Shown: positions 1-8,642, counted from the first letter of the stretch. The stretch is 40,012 nt of DNA from JAPLMW01 sp964619675 (GCA_964619675.1 CAZUEO010000023.1:1-40012), one strand, 5' to 3'. Made by a program: numbers and translations. Notes: a model not told the origin generated them from the sequence alone.

Positions 1-174
1 AAAGGTACTATCGACTTTGCAATGGATTTAGTCGAATACGCAAACGTCGTTGTCGCTCCCGGCAGGGCGTTCGGTGAAAACGGCGAAGACTATATGCGAG
101 TCGCACTTGTCGAAAACGAAAACCGTCTCCGCCAGGCTATCCGAAATATCAAAAGATACGTGCAAAAAGGATAA
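1..174 (+). CDS. C-terminal end of a class I/II aminotransferase (partial)
   Basis: The reading frame is open from the first base and stops with TAA at 172-174, giving the last 57 residues of a protein that begins outside the window. The segment VVVAPGRAFGENGEDYMRVA followed by LVENENRLRQAIRNIKRY is the typical end of fold-type I PLP aminotransferases of the AlaC / LL-diaminopimelate aminotransferase kind, where the arginine of the YMRVA strand binds the substrate carboxylate. The active-site lysine lies upstream and cannot be checked. The exact substrate is therefore unknown. It is followed by a possible terminator hairpin at 212-247 and converges on the M56 peptidase gene. Confidence 0.75.
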   Translation, partial: KGTIDFAMDLVEYANVVVAPGRAFGENGEDYMRVALVENENRLRQAIRNIKRYVQKG

Positions 175-211
175 AATTTTCGGCCAGAGAGTATAATACG
201 ATATTTTTTTG

Positions 212-247
212 CCTGCTCACCTGTTCTAATCTGCACAGCAGGTTTTT
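212..247 (+). terminator. Possible terminator of the aminotransferase gene
   Basis: CCTGCT at 212-217 pairs with AGCAGG at 237-242 across a 19-base loop, followed directly by TTTTT (243-247). It lies 37 bases after the aminotransferase stop. The stem is short and the loop large, so it is a weak candidate. The minus strand has no T-run after the stem, so it would not serve the convergent gene. Confidence 0.35.
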
Positions 248-306
248 CATCAATGTTTGTCTGGCTCACTGCTTTTTCACCTTCAACCCCATACCCATAC
301 TTTCCG

Positions 307-3300
307 TCATCTGACGTCTCTCGCTTGATGCCCCGAACGAACATTTATTATCACCATATTGGAAGGTAGAATACCTGGGTAATACTCGAAAGATGTAGAG
401 TCGTTCAAGTCAGAGGTGTCTTCTTTTCCGACGCCAATCGACAAACCATTACCATTGAATTGGACACGATACTCACCCGGCTGCCTGATATCATATTGTT
501 TAGTGATATCAAACTGGTCAAATAAAGTCTTGGTTTCACCTGGTTTAATAATAACTGCCGAGCCATTTGTTTGAAAATATTCAGCCATATACTTTACTTC
601 TTTCCCCTCAGGTCCCTCAATGGTCATTGAATTATTCACAGCCACCTGCTGACAATCGTAGTTCAATATTGAATCGCCTTGATTGACTAACTGCAGACTA
701 AAATATATGGGTTCTCCTACCACAAATTCCTTTCTTTTTGTAGTTAATAATGTCCTGACCCCTTTAAGTCTCGGAGCCAACTCTTTGATTAGCCGGTCTT
801 TCTCTTGGGCAACTCGAAATATCTCTTGCCTTTCGTCGGCAAGCCAGGTTTTAAACGGAATCGCAGGAAAATCGATTTCCCAATTTGCCTTTCCTTCTAG
901 TTTTCGTGCCTTCCATACCCAGAACACATCTCTCGGCAGATCCGGCTGTGAGATTCTAACATCAAAAATATATGCAAAGTATTTTGGAGCCTGTTGCCAA
1001 TAGCCAATCCGAGGATCGCGCAGCTTATTTAAGATTTCCTTAACAGGAACTACAGTATTAAAGAAAGATTCTGCTGTTGGATATTGTTGGGCTTTATCAA
1101 TTACGCTTATTGAGCACACAGATAGTGCTGTCTTCCAATCCGATTTTTCCAAGGCATGCAAGTATAGATTGATTAGATTAGCAGCCTTCGGATTGAGCGC
1201 CTCTACTCGGCTCTTACCTCCTCTGGCCATTAAGTTGTATTTATCACCTTCAACCTCAATTTGCACATCGGTTTTATTATTGGGGTCTTCAGTGTTGTAA
1301 GCATTTGTTTCAACTATCCTTTGAAGTGAACTTTCTGTGTCTATGACAATTGTGCCGTCCATTATGGCGTAATCTAATTCCATACACTGCTGATATACCG
1401 ACTTTAACAAAAGTTTTAGCACCAGATTCAGCGGAACGCCGGACATCGGGTCTAAACCTATCCGTGTTTTTCGTTCGACACAGGCGTTGTTGTCCAGATT
1501 GTTCCAAATCACAATAATATTTAATGGCGGATTAACAGAATGCTTTAGAATCTCTATTGCTTCCGAAAAAGGCATATCCGGCGAAAAGGGAAGGTCAACC
1601 TTTGTCTGGAGCTGATTTTTGATGGCATCGTTTTCAATTTGCATATCTGGTTTCGGGGTTCCAACAACTGAGGTTATGGTTGAAATATCCGGCATTTTTT
1701 GGCCGGAGCCTTTTTTGGCAAAATATAAGCTGCCGAAGCTGCCGCCGCCATCGGCTGGATAGAAGCTCAGGTGAAGCCAGCCTGCTTTTTTGTAGGTAAA
1801 GATTCTGGTAAAATCACCTGTGCCGCGTTTGACAAGCGGACCCTGTTCGCTGTCAATTTCGCCGTTGGTAGCGTAAATATGAAGCCTTGCACTGTCGGCT
1901 GAAGATAATTTATATTTTCCTTTTATAGTGTAAGTCTGGCCGGTTTCAATGTTGTCGGTATTGGCGAGAATTTCGGTTATTTCAATTGAATCACCCTGCA
2001 AAAACGCCTGTTTTGTGATTTCAAAGTCGATTGGATATACACCCTGACCGGTGGGGGTTTTTGTTCTGGTTTGCATAAAGGGTTCTTCTTTATATATCTC
2101 TTTATAGAGATTTCTGGCCAATTCGCCTTTTTTATCTTCAATGCTCAGATAGGGATCGAGGTATTTCTTTATTACTTCCTTATTTGCTCCGTGGGTTAGT
2201 CCCCATCTAATTCGATCAGCAAAATTATGTGAATTGCTTTCGTCCAGTGCCATTTCTACAAGCCGTTTGATAATTTGCTCATCCTTATTAGTAATAACCG
2301 AAAGCCCAAAATAAACCACTTGGTATCGAACATCTCGACTTTGGTCTTTTGATAATCGTAGTAATATTTCAATTGCTTCTTCCGGCTGAACGTATTGCCC
2401 CCAAATGAAATTGTTGCCGAGAAGACGGGCAGTTTCTGCTCGAATGTTTGCATCGCTATCTTTTACGCATTCACCTAAAGCAGCTATAAAGCTGGCATCA
2501 TGAAACAATGTTATTCCATTTCGTTTTACGAATTTGAAGGCTTCTCGCCTCTCCGCGCTTGTACCGGTCAAAAACGTTTTTTTAATTTTAGACAAATCAT
2601 CACCAAATTCACGAATTGTCTTTTCAGTTCGTTGCTTTTGATTCCATTCTCTTTCCCACCGATTTCCGTCAATTTCACCTCTAAAAGCCTTAATAACTAT
2701 GTCTGCATGTTCCCGTTTTACAGGATCGGAACTATGCAAGTAAGGCTCAAGAAAAGCTATAAATTTATTATCCTGTTTTGATTGTTTTACCCCCCAGATA
2801 ATCCGGCCAAGCTGATGGTATTCCAAAGCAATGTCAACGAGACGTTTGAGAACTTTTTCAGATTTGGGATTAGCGACGGACAGTCCGCTATATACCGCAT
2901 AATATTTGTACTCGGGGCTAAAGCTGGCATAATAGACTATATCGATAGCTTTTTGGTCGTCAGGTTCTTTGTGCGAGATATATTTTCCTCCGATGTATTG
3001 CATAGGAAAATTGCCTTTATATTCAATTGTGCATTTCCTGATACCCTTGCGGAAAAGTTCAAAAAATGTATCTGTATCGAGATAGACGGTATCTTTATTT
3101 TTCCACCACTCGTCCAGCTTTTTGCCTGCTTCTTCATCTACGGGGAAATATGATTCAAATACTGATATTTCATTCTCGCCCTGTCCGGCTGAAGAATTTT
3201 TATCAGCCGGGTAATCTGTCAAAATCTGACTCAGTTTTTTTGCAGAAATAAATTTGCCATCTTTTGAGAATGTAAAAAGCTCATCGAAAATATATTTATC

Positions 3301-4848
3301 CTTGTCCCAGATTCTCGCTTCATATTTATAGCGGATTGTCTGACTGCCGTTAGCGTCAATAATCGGCTCGCCCCATTCGATTGTCTTTCTTTGCTTAATG
3401 TCCCTGTAGTTATCTTTGAAAAAGTCCTCAACCAGCTTTTGCAGTTTTTCTTTTTCACCTGTTTTACTGCCGGTCTGCTTATCTGTTGCGTTTGGTTCAA
3501 GGGCAAAATCTATAACTTTTTCTTTTTCACTGCCAAAAAGTTTTGTAAGTAAGGTCTTTCTTTCTTTTTGATAGTCATCTGCTGTTGCCATAATCCCATG
3601 CTCTTCATACCATGTTTTATAACTGTAGTTGCCGTTGCCATCGGTGATAGCGTGGTATTTACCGTCGGCATAATTTTCAGTATCGCCGACCGTTGCCCCT
3701 GATATAGGTTTGCCTGTCTGCGCATCCGTTACAGTACCTTTGATTACAAAGTCGGCGGGAGCCTCAAACTTTGTCATTGGCAATACACAGGCAGCCATCA
3801 GGCATACAAGCACAAAAATTGTTGCGATACGCAAAGGCCGGTACCTCCAGCTTTTCTTTTCCAGCCAGCCAAGCCTGTCAACAAGCCAATTCGAGTTTTC
3901 AAACAGGCCCAGCAATCCAAGCCCCGGGTCAACAGGCTGGGCCAATAATTGGCGGGCAGTTTCAAGCAGAGTCTGGCGATAACCGGCGGTTTTTTCTCGC
4001 AGTATCTTTGCGACAGTGGCATCGCAGCAAAGCTCCCGCAGGTTTTGCAATTGCTTTCGTATCAGCCAAAGCAGCGGGTTAAACCAGTATGCAATCTGGA
4101 GAATCATATATATGGCGTGAACGAGTAAATCACCTCTTTTTATGTGAGCCAGTTCGTGCAAAAAGATATTCTCTGTATCCTGAGTGGTTAGGTTTGCAAG
4201 TTTGTCGGCGGGCATAAGCAAGACCGGTCGAATAATTCCGAAGACCGCGGGACAACATATCTTGTTTGTCAAAATTACCTGAGGAATTTTCCTCAAGTTT
4301 AGTTTCTGGGCTGTTGATGCTAATAACCCTTCCAATCTTTCCGGCAGATTTGACTGCTTATCTTTCAAATGCTGATGACGCAAATTACTCAATCTTATAA
4401 TCAGCCAGCCTGATAAGATTACAACACCAGCCAGCCATACAGAGAAAACATAAGCTTTCAGCGATAAACGCGCCACGGCAGGGGCAGCAATGGGAGCAGA
4501 AATAGTTTCCGCAGATTGTGCGGTTATATTGGCCGGTGTTGGCCCTATTGGTTTTTGTGAAGTTTCGATTGTTTGCGGTATTGTCTGGGACTGGCTGATT
4601 TTTATGGCCGCCTCTTTTGCTATGAATGGGATTTCGGCTGTAAAGCTTGTCGGAGAAGTTAATGACGGCGGCAGGATGAGTTTTATCAGAATTAGAAGCC
4701 ACAAGGCATATCGCACCTGCGGCCAGGCCCATTTCTTTATTATCAGGTCAAGTCCTGCTACGATTGCGATAAGCAGGCCGACCTGCCAAAACATTGAAAG
4801 CTGCCAGCTGAACCATTTTTCCGCTATCTGATTTAATATGTCTGTCAT
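307..4848 (-). CDS. BlaR1/MecR1-like M56 peptidase with very long C-terminal sensor region
   Basis: 1513-residue integral membrane protein; BlaR1/MecR1 proteins are about 600 residues. The N-terminus has hydrophobic segments near residues 18-37, 44-60 and 133-155, then the M56 zinc peptidase motif HELAH at 231-235 with ELCCDA about 40 residues on, and a further membrane segment near 340-360. After that, instead of the usual penicillin-binding sensor, come a carboxypeptidase-regulatory-like beta domain (from about 367, FVIKGTVTDAQTGKPISG), a region with HEAT-like repeats (roughly 620-960, e.g. ALGECVKDSDANIRAETARL), a beta domain, an STN/secretin-like region (about 1085-1180) and a C-terminal Ig/BsuPI-like domain (about 1360-1470). 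Its ATG overlaps the stop of the blaI-like gene by 4 bases (ATGA), so the pair is translationally coupled. In known systems the peptidase activates cleavage of BlaI; the signal sensed here is unknown. No beta-lactamase gene is nearby. Confidence 0.85.
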   Translation of the reverse strand: MTDILNQIAEKWFSWQLSMFWQVGLLIAIVAGLDLIIKKWAWPQVRYALWLLILIKLILPPSLTSPTSFTAEIPFIAKEAAIKISQSQTIPQTIETSQKPIGPTPANITAQSAETISAPIAAPAVARLSLKAYVFSVWLAGVVILSGWLIIRLSNLRHQHLKDKQSNLPERLEGLLASTAQKLNLRKIPQVILTNKICCPAVFGIIRPVLLMPADKLANLTTQDTENIFLHELAHIKRGDLLVHAIYMILQIAYWFNPLLWLIRKQLQNLRELCCDATVAKILREKTAGYRQTLLETARQLLAQPVDPGLGLLGLFENSNWLVDRLGWLEKKSWRYRPLRIATIFVLVCLMAACVLPMTKFEAPADFVIKGTVTDAQTGKPISGATVGDTENYADGKYHAITDGNGNYSYKTWYEEHGIMATADDYQKERKTLLTKLFGSEKEKVIDFALEPNATDKQTGSKTGEKEKLQKLVEDFFKDNYRDIKQRKTIEWGEPIIDANGSQTIRYKYEARIWDKDKYIFDELFTFSKDGKFISAKKLSQILTDYPADKNSSAGQGENEISVFESYFPVDEEAGKKLDEWWKNKDTVYLDTDTFFELFRKGIRKCTIEYKGNFPMQYIGGKYISHKEPDDQKAIDIVYYASFSPEYKYYAVYSGLSVANPKSEKVLKRLVDIALEYHQLGRIIWGVKQSKQDNKFIAFLEPYLHSSDPVKREHADIVIKAFRGEIDGNRWEREWNQKQRTEKTIREFGDDLSKIKKTFLTGTSAERREAFKFVKRNGITLFHDASFIAALGECVKDSDANIRAETARLLGNNFIWGQYVQPEEAIEILLRLSKDQSRDVRYQVVYFGLSVITNKDEQIIKRLVEMALDESNSHNFADRIRWGLTHGANKEVIKKYLDPYLSIEDKKGELARNLYKEIYKEEPFMQTRTKTPTGQGVYPIDFEITKQAFLQGDSIEITEILANTDNIETGQTYTIKGKYKLSSADSARLHIYATNGEIDSEQGPLVKRGTGDFTRIFTYKKAGWLHLSFYPADGGGSFGSLYFAKKGSGQKMPDISTITSVVGTPKPDMQIENDAIKNQLQTKVDLPFSPDMPFSEAIEILKHSVNPPLNIIVIWNNLDNNACVERKTRIGLDPMSGVPLNLVLKLLLKSVYQQCMELDYAIMDGTIVIDTESSLQRIVETNAYNTEDPNNKTDVQIEVEGDKYNLMARGGKSRVEALNPKAANLINLYLHALEKSDWKTALSVCSISVIDKAQQYPTAESFFNTVVPVKEILNKLRDPRIGYWQQAPKYFAYIFDVRISQPDLPRDVFWVWKARKLEGKANWEIDFPAIPFKTWLADERQEIFRVAQEKDRLIKELAPRLKGVRTLLTTKRKEFVVGEPIYFSLQLVNQGDSILNYDCQQVAVNNSMTIEGPEGKEVKYMAEYFQTNGSAVIIKPGETKTLFDQFDITKQYDIRQPGEYRVQFNGNGLSIGVGKEDTSDLNDSTSFEYYPGILPSNMVIINVRSGHQARDVR

Positions 4849-5228
4849 TTGCCACTCTCCTTTTTCTGGTTATCCTGTTTTTGAATAGCGCTTAGTAGTT
4901 GGCGCCTTTGGCTGGCAGTAAGTTTCTGGTTTTCCAGCAGAAAGTGCATCAGTGGTCCGAATGCACCATCAAAGGCCTGGTTAGCAAGAGACTTTAAGGC
5001 ATTACGCCTTGCCATTTGCCTGCTCAGGATTGGCTCATAAAGACTTGTATTGCCGTTTTTGCTCTCTTTGACCGCACCTTTTTCCGCCAGCCTGGTCAAA
5101 AGCGTTTTTATTGTTGTATAAGCCCAGTTAATTTCTTTCGGCAGTCTTTCGGCAATCCCGCGGGCTGTCGCGGGGAACCTTTCCCACAGGACATTCATAA
5201 CCTGCCATTCTGCATTGGTCAGCCTCAT
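4845..5228 (-). CDS. blaI: BlaI/MecI-family transcriptional repressor
   Basis: 127 residues, the usual family length. MRLTNAEWQVMNVLWERFP and WAYTTIKTLLTRLAEKGAV form the winged helix-turn-helix with the conserved TTIKTLLTRL recognition helix; the C-terminal half is the helical dimerisation region that BlaR1-type peptidases cause to be cleaved. I chose ATG 5228 because it starts at the conserved MRLTNAEW and has GAAGGGAA 9 bases upstream; an upstream in-frame ATG (5285) lies in the promoter and is unlikely. The repressor should bind the dyad in its own promoter (5264-5275) and so repress itself and the coupled M56 peptidase. Confidence 0.9.
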   Translation of the reverse strand: MRLTNAEWQVMNVLWERFPATARGIAERLPKEINWAYTTIKTLLTRLAEKGAVKESKNGNTSLYEPILSRQMARRNALKSLANQAFDGAFGPLMHFLLENQKLTASQRRQLLSAIQKQDNQKKESGK

Positions 5229-5240
5229 AATAAGTTCCCT

Positions 5241-5285
5241 TCTACAAACATAGAAATATTCTACTACAACTGTAGAAGATGTCAA
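5241..5285 (-). promoter_or_regulatory. Promoter and BlaI-type operator of the blaI-M56 operon
   Basis: Read on the minus strand, TTGACA (5285-5280) and TAGAAT (5263-5258) are separated by 16 bases. Inside that spacer lies the dyad CTACAgtTGTAG (5275-5264), which matches the TACA/TGTA half-sites of BlaI/MecI operators. A second, degenerate dyad TCTA-N6-TAGA (5254-5241) covers the expected start of transcription. A repressor bound to the first dyad would block polymerase. The leader would be about 23 bases. Confidence 0.7.
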
Positions 5286-5398
5286 CTGAAATTTAAATTT
5301 TTTTTGTTTTCAAATTATTTGTCTTTTGCTGTTTATAGGCATAATCTTCATTTTTACCGGACCAACGAAGTTTTTGTGTTAAAATAGGCAAAATTTAT

Positions 5399-5434
5399 TT
5401 GACTTTTACTGTTTTTTTTGTTCTAATTTATAAT
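5399..5434 (+). promoter_or_regulatory. Possible promoter of the PEP-CTERM operon
   Basis: A perfect TATAAT (5429-5434) lies upstream of the PEP-CTERM genes. Candidate -35 sequences are poor: TTTACT at 5404-5409 with a 19-base spacer, or TTGACT at 5399-5404 with 24. If used, the leader would be about 190 bases. The remainder of the 5286-5633 gap is AT-rich up to about 5530, with an imperfect inverted repeat (TGTTCT 5419-5424 / AGAACA 5446-5451), then GC-richer leader sequence. Confidence 0.3.
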
Positions 5435-5546
5435 AAGGTCTAATAAGAACATTTTTAATTGGGGGTATTAGTGCTTCTTCTCTAAATAGACTGGGGTTGA
5501 TTTCGTTACATATTTTATTACCACGATTGCAGGGTTTTTTCCTGTT

Positions 5547-5570
5547 TTCGGCGCGCCTGAGCTCGCCGAA
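5547..5570 (+). promoter_or_regulatory. Stem-loop in the leader of the PEP-CTERM operon
   Basis: TTCGGCG (5547-5553) pairs perfectly with CGCCGAA (5564-5570) across a 10-base loop, 64 bases upstream of the start codon. No T-run follows, so it is not a simple terminator. I could not match the leader to a known riboswitch. It may be an mRNA stabiliser or part of a structured leader. Confidence 0.35.
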
Positions 5571-5633
5571 GTCTGCAGCAAAAGCCTAATGGGGTAAGAG
5601 CGCACTGTACACACATTGGTACGTAGGGAGCAA

Positions 5634-6278
5634 ATGGGGTTTGGATTTATGAGAAATATAAAGGCAAAATCAATTATTCTTTTTATCTGTGTGGTTGTTT
5701 TTACAGTCTGCGACGGAGCTTCGCTTTATAACGACCCGGCAGCGATGGCAGGATATGCAGGCAGCACATCGATAAATGTTACGCAGTTGGACGTCGAGTT
5801 GAAAGCTGATGTTGAGTATGCAGTCTATGCGCCGGGGACGTATCCAGGCAGCGACCTTACAAGCGGCAGTGGCTACATATATGCATATCAGATTTTCAAC
5901 GACCTTAAGGCCGATGTTGCTGTTGACTTCTTTTCAGTTGGAATCATCAGCCCGGCAACGGTTGATAACATTTATACTGATGATACATATGGTTACAGCC
6001 CGGATTCTGCTGTAGAGCCTTCAATGTCAAACATTTTTGCTCAAAGTGCGGGCTTTATATTCGCAGGTCAAAGTCTCGGTCCCAGGAAATGGTCAAGTGT
6101 TCTGATATTCAGTTCGGATAATGAACCGACAATCGGATTTGGGACTGTCAGCGGCGGAGGATTAAGCGGTATGGGCAATTTGCCAACACCGATACCGGAG
6201 CCGGCAACAATTGCGCTGGTTGCTCCCACGTTTTTAGTTTTGTGGAATAAGAGCAGAAAGATAACGAGAACAAAATGA
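5634..6278 (+). CDS. Secreted PEP-CTERM protein, function unknown
   Basis: 214 residues. A basic N-terminus and the hydrophobic stretch IILFICVVVFTV form a signal peptide. The mature part is polar and Gly/Ser/Thr-rich. The C-terminus is a classical PEP-CTERM sorting signal: IPEPATIALVAPTFLVLW followed by a basic tail NKSRKITRTK. In this system an exosortase removes the signal and anchors or exports the protein to the cell surface; no exosortase gene is in the window. I place the start at ATG 5634 because AGGGAG (5625-5630) precedes it, although the 3-base spacing is short; ATG 5649 would also leave a complete signal peptide. The stop overlaps the next start (ATGA), so the two PEP-CTERM genes are coupled. 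Confidence 0.8.
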   Translation: MGFGFMRNIKAKSIILFICVVVFTVCDGASLYNDPAAMAGYAGSTSINVTQLDVELKADVEYAVYAPGTYPGSDLTSGSGYIYAYQIFNDLKADVAVDFFSVGIISPATVDNIYTDDTYGYSPDSAVEPSMSNIFAQSAGFIFAGQSLGPRKWSSVLIFSSDNEPTIGFGTVSGGGLSGMGNLPTPIPEPATIALVAPTFLVLWNKSRKITRTK

Positions 6279-6844
6279 AACTTTGGAGCCTGACAATCTG
6301 CTGCATTCTTGCATTGGGTACGGCATGTTTTGCACGGAGTAATTATGCGGTGCTCCTGGAGGAAAGTCCGGTCGGGGCTGGAGAAATAAAACCGGGTATA
6401 GGTGTTCATACATTCAATATGAATGAAGTCATAACGCTGACCACTGTTCCCAAACGAGGATGGCGTTTTGTCTACTGGATGGGAGATGTGAGCAACCCGA
6501 CGGCAAATAAGACGATGCTTTCCGTTGACGGGCCTAAGATAATTATAGCTGTTTTCCAGCGAGATGCATATGAGTTACCCGGCAATGATGATATGGCCGT
6601 AGGCGCCGGAACTGAAAGGCTCACAAGACGCATTGATAGTATTGGCGGCTCAGGAGGAGTGAGCGGAGGCGGCGGAGGAAAAAGAGATGACTCGCCAATG
6701 CCGCTGCTGACACCGGCAACGCCGCTACTACTATTACCGCCGCCGGATACTGTGCCGGAGCCGCAGACTTTCATAATTATGACGGTAGGGATTTATATGA
6801 GTTTCAGAAAGAGATTGTTAATAAATCGACACCGCCGGAAATGA
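6275..6844 (+). CDS. Secreted PEP-CTERM protein with InlB B-repeat-like domain
   Basis: 189 residues. The signal peptide is MKLWSLTICCILALGTACFA. Residues about 27-92 follow the pattern of the Listeria-Bacteroides (InlB B) repeat: SPVGAGEIKPG, then EVITLTTVPKRGWRFVYW, GDVSNPTANKT and IIIAVF, a small beta-rich module found in adhesins. A Gly/Ser/Pro-rich linker (about 125-160) leads to the sorting signal VPEPQTFIIMTVGIYMSF and a basic tail RKRLLINRHRRK. Both coupled genes encode exported proteins, so they may form one surface structure. The partner and ligand are unknown. Confidence 0.8.
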   Translation: MKLWSLTICCILALGTACFARSNYAVLLEESPVGAGEIKPGIGVHTFNMNEVITLTTVPKRGWRFVYWMGDVSNPTANKTMLSVDGPKIIIAVFQRDAYELPGNDDMAVGAGTERLTRRIDSIGGSGGVSGGGGGKRDDSPMPLLTPATPLLLLPPPDTVPEPQTFIIMTVGIYMSFRKRLLINRHRRK

Positions 6845-6889
6845 AAGACCGCCAGTGGTCAGGAGATGCCGGCCGATTTTTTTATTCAT

Positions 6890-8125
6890 TCATAATGTTT
6901 TTTCAAGGGTCTCATCTGCAGCGATGTCAGGGTCATTGTGAATCAGATTAGTTGGAAGATAAACAGTAAACGTTGTTCCCTTGTTGAATTCGCTTTCGAC
7001 TAATATTCTGCCGTTATGCCGGCTGATAATCTGAGCTAAAATAGATAAGCCAAGACCGGTACCATGTATTTCTCTGCCGGGCCGCTTTACACGGTAAAAT
7101 CTCTCGAATATCCTCGGCAAATCCTCTTTCGGTATACCCATGCCTGTATCAGATACCGTAATTATGATTTCATTCTGCTGACGAACGGCTTCGAGAGAAA
7201 CTTTGCCGCCCTGGGGCGTGAATTTTATCGCATTACTTAAAAGATTTGTCAAAGCCTGGATTATGCGATTGTGGTCAAAAACCGCTTCGCCCAGGTCGTT
7301 GGCCAGTTTGATGGTAAAATCTATTTTGTTTTTTTCGGCAGCCAGTCTCATCGTATCACAGGCTTCGCATATGACACGGGCGACGTTGTTCGGCGAAAAG
7401 TAAAATTTCATTCTGCCGGCTTCCAGCTTCTGGAAATCAAGGACATCGTCTACCAGCATACCCAGACGGTCGACATTCCGCTTTACAAGGATTAAAAATT
7501 CCTTTTGTTTCTTCTTCACTCTGCCTGCAAGACCGTCGAGAACAATGTTCAAACCTTCCATAATTGCTGTAAGAGGTGTGCGGAGCTCATGTGATACCGT
7601 TGAAATAAACTGGGACTTCATTTCTATTGTCTCAACAAGTTTTTCCTCAGTCAGTTTTTTTTCTGTAATGTCATTAAGACAAACCACTGCATATCTGTTG
7701 TCTTCGGTCGTAACCGGTTCAATATTCATCGAGTACCAGGCCTTTTGGTGTCTGTTTCTCAGAAAGATATCGCTCTGAAATTCAAATTCGTGCACCGGCT
7801 GCGAGGTTTCAAAGACCTTTTGTATGTTTTGGCTTAAAGGACAGCTCTGATAGTTACAGCCGAGGCCGCAGGTTTTTCCTTCCGTTGTTATCACAGAGCA
7901 GCCGAATACCTCGCCAATAGGCCTGTTTATAATATCAGTGTAATCTTTCCCGACCATTTCGCGAATTGCATTGTTTACCCTTATAACGCCTAAATTCTCG
8001 TCGATGAGCAAAAGACCGACAGAAACGGCGTCGAATATTGCTTCGAGACTTTTTCTTTTGCGCTCTATGAGAATTTCGACGGGTATTTTTTCCGCCGGAG
8101 GGGTTTTGGTATTGTGCTGGTTCAT
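6890..8125 (-). CDS. Soluble PAS-domain sensor histidine kinase
   Basis: 411 residues without a membrane segment, so a cytoplasmic sensor. A PAS domain covers about 25-150 and contains a cysteine cluster, CGLGCNYQSC, that could bind metal or sense redox. Then come the dimerisation/phosphoacceptor domain with SHELRTPLTAI (phosphorylated His 179) and the ATPase domain with the N box TNLLSNAIKFTP, G1 DTGMGIP, F box and G2 GTGLGLSI. The start at 8125 has GAAGGTG upstream. It lies 112 bases downstream of the response regulator on the same strand, so the two probably form a pair. They are transcribed divergently from the pilus locus, which makes control of that locus possible but unproven. Confidence 0.9.
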   Translation of the reverse strand: MNQHNTKTPPAEKIPVEILIERKRKSLEAIFDAVSVGLLLIDENLGVIRVNNAIREMVGKDYTDIINRPIGEVFGCSVITTEGKTCGLGCNYQSCPLSQNIQKVFETSQPVHEFEFQSDIFLRNRHQKAWYSMNIEPVTTEDNRYAVVCLNDITEKKLTEEKLVETIEMKSQFISTVSHELRTPLTAIMEGLNIVLDGLAGRVKKKQKEFLILVKRNVDRLGMLVDDVLDFQKLEAGRMKFYFSPNNVARVICEACDTMRLAAEKNKIDFTIKLANDLGEAVFDHNRIIQALTNLLSNAIKFTPQGGKVSLEAVRQQNEIIITVSDTGMGIPKEDLPRIFERFYRVKRPGREIHGTGLGLSILAQIISRHNGRILVESEFNKGTTFTVYLPTNLIHNDPDIAADETLEKTL

Positions 8126-8237
8126 CCCGCACCTTCTTTTATTCTATTTTCAGAAGGTCTATCTTTATAAAAACCGTTATTTTTTTTGTTTTTTGAAAGA
8201 TATATATGAAATATTGAATATTTAGAAGGTGCTGGAT

Positions 8238-8642
8238 TCATTTTTTATCGAGTGTATGTGTGATTTTTTCCATCAGGTTGGCGAAATCAAATGGTTTGGT
8301 TATGTAGTCGATGATGCCGAACGAACTTGCAGCGGCTATATCGCCGGGTTCGCACACAGCCGTAACCATAATAACAGGAATGTTCTTAAGCTCGGGATTT
8401 TCTCTCAGTCGTGCCAGCATTTCAATGCCGTTCATTTCAGGCATATTGTTGTCCAGAAGTATCAAATCCGGTTTTTTGGCTGCCGCAATTTCAAGACCCT
8501 CATGGCTGCTCAATGCGGTAAGAACATTGAATTTGTTCCACTTTAGACGGGTCCGAATTGTATTCAGGAGGTCTGCTTCGTCGTCAACAACCAATATCGT
8601 TGCAACTTTTGTTTTTTTCTTCGCCTTAAATAAACCCAACAT
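8238..8642 (-). CDS. Single-domain response regulator
   Basis: 134 residues, a receiver domain and nothing else. The acidic pair VVDDE, the phosphorylation site Asp 64 in LILLDNNMPEMNG, the switch threonine in VIMVTA and the lysine of ITKPFD are all present. There is no output domain, so it acts by protein contact or phosphotransfer. The start at ATG 8642 has a strong AGGAGG 7 bases upstream; a TTG 15 bases earlier overlaps that site and is unlikely. It probably receives phosphate from the following PAS kinase. Confidence 0.9.
   Translation of the reverse strand: MLGLFKAKKKTKVATILVVDDEADLLNTIRTRLKWNKFNVLTALSSHEGLEIAAAKKPDLILLDNNMPEMNGIEMLARLRENPELKNIPVIMVTAVCEPGDIAAASSFGIIDYITKPFDFANLMEKITHTLDKK

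Noticed and set aside
4385..4732. Alternative frames inside the M56 peptidase gene
   Set aside because: The 1513-codon frame carries continuous family motifs; the others are by-products of codon bias.
307..5228. Beta-lactam resistance cassette
   Set aside because: The repressor and peptidase resemble the bla/mec regulators, but there is no beta-lactamase or extra penicillin-binding protein, and the peptidase lacks the penicillin sensor.
5520..5633. c-di-GMP (GEMM) riboswitch before the PEP-CTERM operon
   Set aside because: GCAAAAGCCTAA recalls the conserved GCAAAGCC segment, but the GGGCAAACC part and the second hairpin receptor are missing, so I only report a leader with a stem-loop.
7971..8225. 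Plus-strand reading frames opposite the histidine kinase and other large genes
   Set aside because: They lie antisense to well-defined genes, have no ribosome sites and show no recognisable domains.
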